Notes under the pieces: generated by a model
Told to the model about the DNA's origin: nothing
The model's database searches: none
Seen by the model: the letters and a program-made list of their open reading frames with translations, nothing else
Translations under genes and position numbers: made by a program
From: a virus
Virus record (IMG/VR): IMGVR_UViG_3300021468_000006
Span: 1-32,733 of that record
Length of the DNA: 32,733 nt
Strand: one strand, 5' to 3'
Shown: one piece after another, positions 22,294 to 28,465 of the stretch
How positions within the stretch are numbered: position 1 is the stretch's first letter
Layout of the letters: every line of letters begins with the position of its first letter

Positions 22294-23337
22294 ATGGCCG
22301 TTCTACTTAAAGACGAAACTGCCCGCCGCCTGTTGCGTGCCCTCGACCAGTGGGAGGGCTCGCCCGGAGATATGCTGCCAGCGCTGATACCGCGCGGCGG
22401 GGCCATCGAGCCGATCCCCGTAGAACTGAGCGATAATCTCACTGAAGGCGGCCAGGCCCAAGCATATCTGCTCGGCTGGGACGGCAGCCAATGGCAACTC
22501 ACAGGCGAAGAGGTGACGCTCGCCGATCGACTCTCGATCAGCGGAGGATTGAAAAGCGGACAAAAGGTCCTCTGTTTGCCGCTAGGCGACCAATTGCAAC
22601 CTTTAGGCCGCGGCTCGCTGTTGCGCCACGGCAAAGTACAGGCAGGCTGGACGCAAAACTACCAGGCGGACGTGCGGCTCTCTGTGCCAGTGCGCGAATG
22701 CGATGCCGACGGCTCAAATGAAAGAGGCGACGAGATTGTAGTATTCACTGCCCGGCACCCGGGCTGGGACACGTATCTCTTTGCAGGCGACGTAGTGGAC
22801 TGGTTGCCTACTGCTAGCGGAGATCGTGTGATAGTCAGCCCGCATCTTGACCGACCCATCGGCACAGTGATGCCTTGGAGCGGCGCTACGGAGAATCCTG
22901 AAGTTCGTCCCGGCTGGTTCCTGTGTACGGGTGAGAACGGCACCATCGACCTGCGGGGCCGATTCGTGGTCGGCTACTGGCCGGACGGCAATCCGCAGCG
23001 GAACGAGCAAGGCGACGCGGGCGACTACGGCGACGTTGGCGCCACCGGCGGGTATGCCTGGCATGGCAAGACGTTCAACGGCCACCCCGACCATCCCGAA
23101 CATCGGCATACGGTTGACGATAGCGTCTACCAGCGAGTGAATGTTGCAGCCGGGACCGATCTGGAGAATGTGCTGCAAGAACATTGGACCGGTACGCCGC
23201 CCAAAACGGGAACTTCGGAGCCAGCAAGTGAACCTGGCCCAGACCCGGATTGGACCCATCCCGGGGAATATCAGCAAGACGACACCGACAACCGGCCGCC
23301 TTATTACGTGCTAGCATTTATCCAGCGCGTGGCGTAA
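22294..23337 (+). CDS. tail collar / fibre-tip protein
   Basis: The N-terminal 170 residues are unfamiliar. The C-terminal half matches the phage tail-collar or Mdp-type domain: PIGTVMPWSGATENPEVRPGW, then FLCTGENGTIDLRGRFVVGY, Gly-rich and His-rich segments (HGKTFNGHPDHPEHRHTV) and a final DNRPPYYVLAFIQRVA. Such domains lie at fibre tips and help receptor contact. It is the last rightward virion gene. Confidence 0.8.
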   Translation: MAVLLKDETARRLLRALDQWEGSPGDMLPALIPRGGAIEPIPVELSDNLTEGGQAQAYLLGWDGSQWQLTGEEVTLADRLSISGGLKSGQKVLCLPLGDQLQPLGRGSLLRHGKVQAGWTQNYQADVRLSVPVRECDADGSNERGDEIVVFTARHPGWDTYLFAGDVVDWLPTASGDRVIVSPHLDRPIGTVMPWSGATENPEVRPGWFLCTGENGTIDLRGRFVVGYWPDGNPQRNEQGDAGDYGDVGATGGYAWHGKTFNGHPDHPEHRHTVDDSVYQRVNVAAGTDLENVLQEHWTGTPPKTGTSEPASEPGPDPDWTHPGEYQQDDTDNRPPYYVLAFIQRVA

Positions 23338-23362
23338 GACAGGGTAGGCAACCATGACAAGA

Positions 23363-23950
23363 CTAGTAAGCCTTGAGATCGAAGCCTTCTAATTGATCTT
23401 CAGCCATCAGCATCAGCACTCCCCTGGCAACGTCTTCGATGGACATGTTTGCCATTTCCGGTTTGTCTTCTGTGATCCGGGCCGCTTCTGTCAAGGCAAT
23501 CACCAGTTCGCCGGCCAGGTAGCCCATCTCCCCTTCGGTACGGAACCGTTCTGCCAGCGGACGAGGTAACTGGCCGCGCGATCTGAGCCGCCGCACGATT
23601 TCCGAAGCCGTCTGCATGCGCTGTCTGGTACTCGCAGAATTCCACTGGCCGAGCGTTTCGATCGGCGGCATCTTCTTCGAGGGATTGCTGACGGGACGCC
23701 TGAATCTGGTTTCGCCGAAGTTGCGCTTGTCGTGCTTCAGGCTCTGGAATTGCCAGAGTGTGATCACCAGGATTACGGTCACCAGCACCAGTGAAAAGAT
23801 CAACAGCAGCAATGGCCAGTCCGCAGGTCTCTTCGCTTTTGTCTTGACAGAACGATTTTGAAGTAGCGTTGTGCTGCGCAGCGGCGAGTGAACCACAGCA
23901 GCGGGCCGGCGCACCGGTGGCCGTCGTCTGGGAGGTGGCGGACTTTTCAT
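23363..23950 (-). CDS. single-pass membrane protein on the opposite strand
   Basis: This 195-residue protein has a basic, Pro-rich cytoplasmic N-terminus (about 1-45), one transmembrane helix (WPLLLLIFSLVLVTVILVITLW) and a helical outer domain (TRQRMQTASEIVRRLRS; GYLAGELVIALTEAARI; VARGVLMLMAEDQLEG). AGGAGA precedes the start on this strand. It is the only leftward gene, has its own likely promoter, and sits after the tail genes, the classic place for a moron gene expressed in lysogens. Exclusion of other phages is one possible role. No family recognised. Confidence 0.7.
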   Translation of the reverse strand: MKSPPPPRRRPPVRRPAAVVHSPLRSTTLLQNRSVKTKAKRPADWPLLLLIFSLVLVTVILVITLWQFQSLKHDKRNFGETRFRRPVSNPSKKMPPIETLGQWNSASTRQRMQTASEIVRRLRSRGQLPRPLAERFRTEGEMGYLAGELVIALTEAARITEDKPEMANMSIEDVARGVLMLMAEDQLEGFDLKAY

Positions 23951-23980
23951 CTTCTGTCTCCTGATTCCCGGGCCGTTACC

Positions 23981-24009
23981 ACTATGCAGAGTGCCGGACG
24001 GCCGGTCAA
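23981..24009 (-). promoter_or_regulatory. likely promoter of the leftward membrane-protein gene
   Basis: On the - strand TTGACC (24004-24009) and CATAGT (23981-23986) are 17 bases apart, ending about 30 bases before the start codon. The -35 box is close to consensus; the -10 box matches at four of six bases. Confidence 0.4.
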
Positions 24010-24175
24010 CCGCCGTTATTGGTCTTTGCCGAAGTGGCCAGATTCCCGCCGTTCGCCGATTTTGCAGCTTGTCCCGTCAAAAATCCCCGTCCCTTGCGCT
24101 TCTGTTCACTGGCCCTGTGTAAGGGAAAAAATCTCGGAAAACTCCGGAATTCTCGCCAGTCCATCGGATTTCCTC

Positions 24176-24212
24176 TTGACTTTTCCGCTCTATCTGATAG
24201 ATTATCAGATAG
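24176..24212 (+). promoter_or_regulatory. promoter with palindromic operator
   Basis: TTGACT (24176-24181) and TAGATT (24198-24203) are 16 bases apart. The -10 box lies inside a perfect palindrome, CTATCTGATA (24190-24199) and TATCAGATAG (24203-24212) around GAT. This is the arrangement of a repressor-controlled phage promoter. The repressor is unknown. The 23951-24278 intergenic region otherwise holds only the divergent promoter and a leader hairpin. Confidence 0.65.
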
Positions 24213-24217
24213 ATAGT

Positions 24218-24249
24218 GGAGCGCGGGAGGGACGGGCCCTCCCGGCTCC
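24218..24249 (+). other. leader hairpin, then a small hairpin holding the ribosome site
   Basis: GGAGC and GGGAGGG pair with CCCTCCC and GCTCC to form a 12-bp stem with a small internal bulge and a 5-base loop, starting a few bases after the predicted transcript start. Downstream, GGACT and AGTCC (about 24257-24272) flank AAGG of the ribosome site. Both could tune translation of the next gene. Confidence 0.5.
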
Positions 24250-24278
24250 GAGGCCCGGACTGATAAGGAGTCCAGACC

Positions 24279-25232
24279 ATGACCACATCTACCCTCTGTT
24301 GTGAGCCGCGCCAAGCGGCTCGATCTGTAGAGGCGCAGGCCCGCCAGGCCCTGCGCGATAGGCTGTTTCGGCTGGAATGTTGGCGTGCTGCGGGCGATGG
24401 GCGCAAGTATCTGCGATGGCATGGCGTGCCACAAGCAGTCAGCGCTGAGGCCATCCGCATTCTGCGGGCCCGTGCCGAGCGCCGCAAAGCACGCGACGTG
24501 GCCGAGGCCGCCCGGCGCGGCCCGAGCAAGGGGCGCATCGTGCGCGAGGCCCAGAGCCGCCGGCTGACACGCGAACAGGCCCGGCGGCAGCGCATCAGCG
24601 ACCGCCTGGCCGCTGGCCGCTTGGGGCGCAGTACACTTCGCAAATTGCTGCTCGATCAGGATTGGGGTAGCGGCTACCGCCACTTCGCCAGCGCTGGCTA
24701 CGGCCGGACGCGCGAAGAGAACACCGCCGCGCTGGTCCGCGCGGCCGTGAGTCTGGTTGGACGTATCGGTGACCAGTGCGAGCGCGATCTAACCGAATTC
24801 GCCGCAGGCGAATCGTTCCGCGGCAAGCGCGGTCAATACCACGTGCTGGAAGGCTCGGAGCTGGAGTGGATCGGTATCCGCCGTGACTGCTCGGCGATGC
24901 TGATCACGATGTGCGATTACTGCTCGTTTGGCCGTCATAATGGTCAAAGGTACGAGTCGCGCGGTGGCCCCTCTTATCGCTGCTACCTGGTCGTCCGTGA
25001 TGCAACCAGCGGCGAGGCGCACATCCTGCGCGTGCCGCCGCGCTTCGGTACGGATTCGCAGTTTGCTTGGCGGGTGGAGCACGATCTTGAGAGCCCCGAA
25101 TGGCGGCCCGCTAATCCATCATTAGCGGGCCGCATGCGCCGCGCTACGCCAACCGAGCGTCTAATCCACGCAGCCATCGCTTGGACGTTCGGCCTGCGCG
25201 CGGGTGAGTATGATCCGCAGCTCGAAGCCTGA
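24279..25232 (+). CDS. hypothetical protein, basic helical N-terminus
   Basis: The first 120 residues of this 317-residue protein are strongly basic helices (ARQALRDRLFRLECWRAAG; ARAERRKARDVAEAARRG), which suggests nucleic-acid binding. The C-terminal part is mixed alpha/beta with MLITMCDYCSFGR and SYRCYLVVRDATSGEAHI, a pattern like an uncharacterised plasmid/phage domain. I do not recognise the family. AAGGAG precedes the start. It heads the operator-controlled cassette. Confidence 0.65.
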   Translation: MTTSTLCCEPRQAARSVEAQARQALRDRLFRLECWRAAGDGRKYLRWHGVPQAVSAEAIRILRARAERRKARDVAEAARRGPSKGRIVREAQSRRLTREQARRQRISDRLAAGRLGRSTLRKLLLDQDWGSGYRHFASAGYGRTREENTAALVRAAVSLVGRIGDQCERDLTEFAAGESFRGKRGQYHVLEGSELEWIGIRRDCSAMLITMCDYCSFGRHNGQRYESRGGPSYRCYLVVRDATSGEAHILRVPPRFGTDSQFAWRVEHDLESPEWRPANPSLAGRMRRATPTERLIHAAIAWTFGLRAGEYDPQLEA

Positions 25233-25242
25233 CCCGGACTGG

Positions 25243-25268
25243 CCCGTCTCGCTTCGTTGCGAGGCGGG
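25243..25268 (+). other. hairpin between cassette genes
   Basis: CCCGTCTCGC and GCGAGGCGGG form a 10-bp stem (one G-U pair) with loop TTCGTT, right after the stop of the previous gene. No T-run follows, so it is more likely an RNA-stability or pausing element than a terminator. Confidence 0.5.
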
Positions 25269-25337
25269 CAAGCCCGGGCCATGCCGGCCTTGGGGCGCAG
25301 GCCGTCCGCGCGCAGTGATGGCAGAAGGAGGTGTGTC

Positions 25338-25652
25338 ATGCGTCAGATTCGTCAAGGTGATGTGTTACTGGTCGCGGTTGATCCGCCGCGCAAGCTGCGA
25401 CGGGTGACCGACGGCGAGGGCCGGCCGCTGGCCGGCCTGCGGGTGGAGGGCGAGCGCACGGGCCACGCGCACGTGTTGCCCGCCCGTGTATACGACTCTG
25501 AGATTGGCCGCGTATTGTTTGTTGAGCGGCCCACGCCGATGCAGCATGAACAGCATCGGCCCGTCGAGGTGCCTGCGGGCTGGTGGCAACCGATCCAGCA
25601 GCGCGAATACGTGCCGGCTAGCCGCTCCCGCTGGCGATCATATGTGGACTAA
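25338..25652 (+). CDS. small conserved protein of the RQGDVLL type
   Basis: This 104-residue protein opens with MRQIRQGDVLLVAVD and has ERTGHAHVLPA in the middle and VEVPAGWWQPIQQREYVP at the end. The same pattern of Gly-Asp-Val-Leu, TGHAHV and a final QREY is one I recall from small proteins of phages and plasmids, whose function is not known to me. GAAGGAGG precedes the start. Confidence 0.65.
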   Translation: MRQIRQGDVLLVAVDPPRKLRRVTDGEGRPLAGLRVEGERTGHAHVLPARVYDSEIGRVLFVERPTPMQHEQHRPVEVPAGWWQPIQQREYVPASRSRWRSYVD

Positions 25653-25662
25653 GGAGAGAAAA

Positions 25663-26190
25663 ATGAGGAAACGAATCACGATTGAAATCGAGGATACTGA
25701 TCGGTTCATACTCGGTGGTGCTATCGGTCAGAGCCGCTCGGCCGGCACCCAGTTGCCTGCGCTTTCACGTGCGGCCACCTGCTGGGCCCGGCTGATGCGC
25801 GAGAGCCAACCAAACTTGACTCGCGCAGAATGGAATCTGCTGGCCGATGTGCTCAACGGCTCGTTCGAGGGAGATTGGGCGCTGGGCCTCTACCAGCATG
25901 GCGCATCAGCGCTATGTTTGGAGGTTCACGACGCTCAGCGTCTGAATGGGGTCGGCGACAAGTGGCTGGGTGACCCAGACCGCCCCGGTTCGGGCCAGGC
26001 CGCCACGGAAACCCTGCTGGGCAAACTCGAAAAACTGAGTTGGCCCGAGGTGCAGTATATCCGCACCGCCTGCGACTTCTTCTGGAGTGAGCCGGGCCTG
26101 GCGGCCATCGACCCCCAGCGGGATGACTGGTGGACCCTGGAGTTCCGCGTGCGCACGCTCCGGCAGTGGGAAGCCCAGCAGGCACAATAG
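25663..26190 (+). CDS. hypothetical acidic protein
   Basis: This 175-residue protein (MRKRITIEIEDTDRF; TRAEWNLLADVLNGSFEGDW; YIRTACDFFWSEPG) is rich in Trp and acidic residues, without a known motif. AAGGAG precedes the ATG, and it lies 10 bases after the previous gene. It ends 28 bases before a strong terminator, so it closes the cassette. Confidence 0.62.
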   Translation: MRKRITIEIEDTDRFILGGAIGQSRSAGTQLPALSRAATCWARLMRESQPNLTRAEWNLLADVLNGSFEGDWALGLYQHGASALCLEVHDAQRLNGVGDKWLGDPDRPGSGQAATETLLGKLEKLSWPEVQYIRTACDFFWSEPGLAAIDPQRDDWWTLEFRVRTLRQWEAQQAQ

Positions 26191-26218
26191 GCCCTTGATA
26201 TGCGGACCGTTGTCCCAT

Positions 26219-26241
26219 GCCCGGCTTCGGCCGGGCTTTTT
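26219..26241 (+). terminator. rho-independent terminator
   Basis: GCCCGGC and GCCGGGC form a perfect 7-bp stem with a TTCG tetraloop, followed by TTTTTCTTT. It ends the accessory cassette and isolates the integration module from upstream reading. Confidence 0.92.
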
Positions 26242-26259
26242 CTTTGCGCCGCGTTCTGC

Positions 26260-26318
26260 GGTTAGAGCGCGTCCCTGATAAGGACGAGGTCCGAGGTTCG
26301 AGTCCTCGTGCGCCCACC
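26260..26318 (+). other. attP core: 3' part of a tRNA-Ile(GAT) gene
   Basis: From GGTTA of the D loop onward the sequence is a canonical tRNA: D-stem GAGC, anticodon stem CGTCC/GGACG with loop CTGATAA (anticodon GAT), variable loop AGGTC, T-arm CGAGG-TTCGAGT-CCTCG, acceptor TGCGCCC and A, then CC. The acceptor 5' strand and D-stem 5' strand are missing and replaced by unrelated bases. Tyrosine integrases often use such 3' ends so that insertion restores the host tRNA. It lies beside the excisionase-like and integrase genes. Confidence 0.8.
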
Positions 26319-26320
26319 TT

Positions 26321-26386
26321 GGCAGGTGCCCGGTCGCCGCGAGGCCCGGGGGGCTTTCGTGCTCGGGAGCCTCAGCACACCTGCCT
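26321..26386. repeat. nested inverted repeat near attP
   Basis: GGCAGGTG (26321-26328) mirrors CACCTGCC (26378-26385), and GAGGC (26341-26345) mirrors GCCTC (26369-26373). It begins two bases after the tRNA fragment and ends just before the excisionase promoter. It may be an arm site for integrase or excisionase, or simply a folded leader. Confidence 0.45.
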
Positions 26387-26387
26387 C

Positions 26388-26416
26388 TTGACAAAAAACT
26401 AAGCCGTGGCTTATCT
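26388..26416 (+). promoter_or_regulatory. excisionase-like gene promoter with operator
   Basis: TTGACA (26388-26393) and TTATCT (26411-26416) are 17 bases apart. The spacer and -10 box contain the palindrome TAAGCC-GT-GGCTTA (26400-26413). The start codon lies only about 8 bases after the -10 box, so the transcript is leaderless or nearly so if this promoter is used. Confidence 0.65.
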
Positions 26417-26424
26417 TGGGAGGC

Positions 26425-26631
26425 ATGAGCGTGACGATTCAACCAACGGAACCGCTGTTTTCTGTGCGTGAGGCCGCTGCTGCGCTTGGAGTTACCCCCG
26501 GAAGGATTCACCAATTGGTGCTTGCGGGCCGCATTTCTGCCATTAAACCAGCACGCGACTTGCTTATCCCGAAATCGGAAGTCGAACGCTATCGGCGAGA
26601 TAGACGGCCATATCGTAAGTCTAATCGCTGA
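26425..26631 (+). CDS. excisionase-like HTH protein
   Basis: This 68-residue protein has the winged-HTH of the excisionase/MerR-like family (FSVREAAAALGVTPGRIHQL; AISAIKPARDLLIPKSEVERY), then a basic tail. Such proteins bend attachment-site DNA or repress promoters. Its location next to attP and upstream of integrase supports a role in excision control. ATG 26425 is leaderless; GTG 26431 with GGAGG seven bases upstream is an alternative. Confidence 0.78.
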   Translation: MSVTIQPTEPLFSVREAAAALGVTPGRIHQLVLAGRISAIKPARDLLIPKSEVERYRRDRRPYRKSNR

Positions 26632-26671
26632 CGGGATTTAGCAAAAAAATCAAAAATCGCCAGATTCCTCA

Positions 26672-26700
26672 TTGACAAAAACTAGGCCACGACTTAGAAT
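26672..26700 (+). promoter_or_regulatory. strong integrase-leader promoter with same operator motif
   Basis: TTGACA (26672-26677) and TAGAAT (26695-26700) are exactly 17 bases apart. CTAGGCC and ACTTAG in the spacer form an imperfect palindrome (26682-26697) matching the half-site CTAAGCC of the previous promoter. It starts a long structured leader of about 220 bases before the integrase ATG. Confidence 0.72.
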
Positions 26701-26745
26701 CTCTCCTTGCTGAAATCCCGAGCACTCTGGCCGGCTGGCGGCCCG

Positions 26746-26781
26746 GGTGCTCTCACCGGCAGGTTCCCGAGAGAGCGCAGA
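26746..26781 (+). other. solitary CRISPR-repeat-like element in the integrase leader
   Basis: This 36-base stretch matches the array repeat at about 27 of 36 positions without gaps. GGTG-CTCT-CACC keeps the first hairpin with a changed loop, and TTCCCGAGAGAGCGCAG differs from the repeat at one base of 17. It lies about 40 bases after the predicted transcript start. Upstream, GAGCAC (26720-26725) and GGCCG can pair with its 5' part. There is only one copy, so it is not an array. Confidence 0.7.
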
Positions 26782-26822
26782 AGACGGACCGACGGCTATG
26801 GCGGGCCGGCGAAGAATAATGG

Positions 26823-26929
26823 ATGGTGCCCACGGAGCGGTGCGGGCTGTACGTCAGGGGCCGCTCCCACAGCAGCAGGAGGCCGCCAAGGGGCGGCCAC
26901 ACTCTGATGCTGCTGTGAGGTGGCACCAT
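26823..26929 (+). promoter_or_regulatory. three-helix structured leader covering the integrase start
   Basis: Four perfect or near-perfect helices nest together. ATGGTGCC plus AC (26823-26833) pairs with GT plus GGCACCAT (26920-26929), covering the start codon. GGAGCGG (26834-26840) pairs with CCGCTCC (26861-26867). CACAGCAGCA (26868-26877) pairs with TGCTGCTGTG (26908-26917), and inside it GGCCGCC pairs with GGCGGCC around AAGG. The ribosome site GAGG (26917-26920) is largely shut within the closing stems. This looks like a translational switch. Confidence 0.65.
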
Positions 26930-27833
26930 GAGACTTTCGGAGCTTCTCGAACTCTATCTGCGCACCCGCCAGCTTGCTCCGGGCACGATCTCGGCGATCC
27001 GGCGGGCGGTGCGCAAAATCGGCGAAGTGCTGGGCGATCCGTCATTGACCTCGCTGAACGAGGTGCAAATCTACAGGCTCTACGCTGTTTTGTGCGACCA
27101 GGGCCAGGGGCAGGCAGCCACACAGGCCGTGCTCAAGTGGCTGCGCGCGCTGCTCAACGAGGCCTGGAGACTGCGGCTGATCGACGAACTGCCGAGGACT
27201 TGGCCAAAAGTGGTACAGCCGCGGCGCATGCCCGATGCGTGGACGCCGCAGCAGGTCGGTCGACTGTATCATGTGGCCGTGGAACAGCCCGGGCGGATCG
27301 GCCCGCACAGGGCCGGCGACTGGTGGCGGGCGTTCTTGTGCGTCTCCTGGGATACAGGCCTGCGGGTCTCACAGACCATGAGCCTGCGCCTGGAGGATGT
27401 GGACTTCGACCGGCGCTTCTTGCTGGTGCGCTATCGGCCGAACAGCAAGAGCATCAACGACCAGATCAAACCGCTTTCCACGCCAACGGTCGAAGCGGTG
27501 CGGACGATCGCCAGGCCGCGGCGCGAGCGACTTTTCGAGTGGCCCGAGTGGCCGCGCTCGCGCCGGGATTTCTTCTCCACGTTTCGCTACCTGTGCCTGC
27601 TGGCCGGCATCCCCTGTCCGCGAAACCAGCACGGCGAACTTACACACAAGCTCAGGCGCAGCAGCACCACGATGGCTGCACTAAAAAGCCTGGAAGAGGC
27701 ACGCCGGCACGCCGGGCACACGCGTGTGGAAACCACGCTGCGCCACTACGTGGACCCGCGCGTGGCGGCGCCTGGTTCACCGGCAGTGCCGCCGCTGGAA
27801 AAGCTCAACGGCAGGCAAAAAACACTGTTCTGA
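26928..27833 (+). CDS. int: tyrosine recombinase integrase
   Basis: This 301-residue protein has an N-terminal SAM-like core-binding domain and a catalytic domain with Arg146 (DTGLRVSQ), Lys174 (PNSKSI), His240 and Arg243 (LTHKLRRSS), His264 (HAGHTRVETT) and the nucleophile Tyr274 (LRHYVDPR). It lacks a long N-terminal arm-binding domain, so it is on the short side for phage integrases. It should recombine attP with the host tRNA-Ile gene. Its start lies inside the structured leader. Confidence 0.92.
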   Translation: MRLSELLELYLRTRQLAPGTISAIRRAVRKIGEVLGDPSLTSLNEVQIYRLYAVLCDQGQGQAATQAVLKWLRALLNEAWRLRLIDELPRTWPKVVQPRRMPDAWTPQQVGRLYHVAVEQPGRIGPHRAGDWWRAFLCVSWDTGLRVSQTMSLRLEDVDFDRRFLLVRYRPNSKSINDQIKPLSTPTVEAVRTIARPRRERLFEWPEWPRSRRDFFSTFRYLCLLAGIPCPRNQHGELTHKLRRSSTTMAALKSLEEARRHAGHTRVETTLRHYVDPRVAAPGSPAVPPLEKLNGRQKTLF

Positions 27834-27858
27834 AAACTATCGGCGCGGCGGATAGTTT
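27834..27858 (+). terminator. possible weak terminator after integrase
   Basis: AAACTATC and GATAGTTT form a perfect 8-bp stem with a 9-base loop starting at the integrase stop codon. Only a short TTTGT follows, so termination would be partial. Confidence 0.4.
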
Positions 27859-27912
27859 GTCCGGTCCAAGTGTACCTCCAGAAAGTCCTCTCTTTCCCGG
27901 GGCGGTCCCGGG

Positions 27913-27991
27913 GCCGCCGCGCCGAAAATGCCGCTCAGGAAGGCGTGCCACGCCCGGCCTGCGCCAGCCGGTTCGAGTCCGGCGGGCGGCA
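27913..27991 (+). other. tRNA-like 3' half downstream of integrase
   Basis: GCCGG-TTCGAGT-CCGGC is a perfect T-arm followed by GGGCGGC and A, like a tRNA 3' end. A partly matching 5' strand (GCCGCCG, six of seven pairs) lies 71 bases upstream, but no normal anticodon arm can be drawn. It may be a decayed tRNA, a second attachment-site relic or chance. Confidence 0.35.
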
Positions 27992-28117
27992 CTGCTCCAC
28001 ACGTACCCGTGTTTCCGGCGGGCGGTCCGCCGGCGGATTTGGCGACAGTCCCCATGCCTCGCCCGGCCAACCAAAGCCTGGTGCCGGGTGACGCTGCCCC
28101 TGGCGCCCGGGCCGGTG

Positions 28118-28423
28118 ATGCAGGATGCCCTCCAGGATGCGCCGGCCCGGGCGCTTTTCAAGGTGAACAACGTGAACATCTTCGAGCATATCCTCCTGCA
28201 TGGAGATACTGTTGGATTTCATCCTCAACCTGCCAGCGCGCCGACCACTGCTCGGCCTGGCACACCGGAGAAGATTGCGGTCCTGGCTGCCAGGGCGCAG
28301 GCCGGTGAAGAACTCTGGCACCCAGATGATCCGGTGATCGAATGGGAGCCTGCCAGCTCGGAATCAATATCGTGGTTGCACTGGTTTCGCATGCACAGGA
28401 GAGTGCCTCAAGCACGAAGATAG
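28118..28423 (+). CDS. small hypothetical protein
   Basis: About 101 residues with GTPEKIAVLAARAQAGEELW followed by HPDDPVI, a pattern that reads as a real conserved domain. Start uncertain: GTG 28088 is an in-frame alternative and no clear ribosome site is seen. Position after the integrase suggests an early regulatory or accessory role. No function can be given. Confidence 0.5.
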   Translation: MQDALQDAPARALFKVNNVNIFEHILLHGDTVGFHPQPASAPTTARPGTPEKIAVLAARAQAGEELWHPDDPVIEWEPASSESISWLHWFRMHRRVPQARR

Positions 28424-28465
28424 CTGCTGCGCAGCCCAGGCAGCAACAACCTGAAAGCCAAACCA

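Noticed and set aside
26321-26386. Inverted repeat after attP as a second terminator
   Set aside because: The stem is interrupted and not followed by a T-run; a recombination arm site or leader is more likely.
26782-26811. Self-targeting spacer after the lone repeat
   Set aside because: Only 9-10 base matches were seen, as at about 10467 and 30558; in GC-rich DNA these are expected by chance.
26747-28117. Long open frame overlapping integrase in another frame
   Set aside because: The tyrosine recombinase with all catalytic residues occupies the same bases; the overlapping frame is low in complexity. Only its last part (28118-28423) lies outside and reads as a plausible gene.
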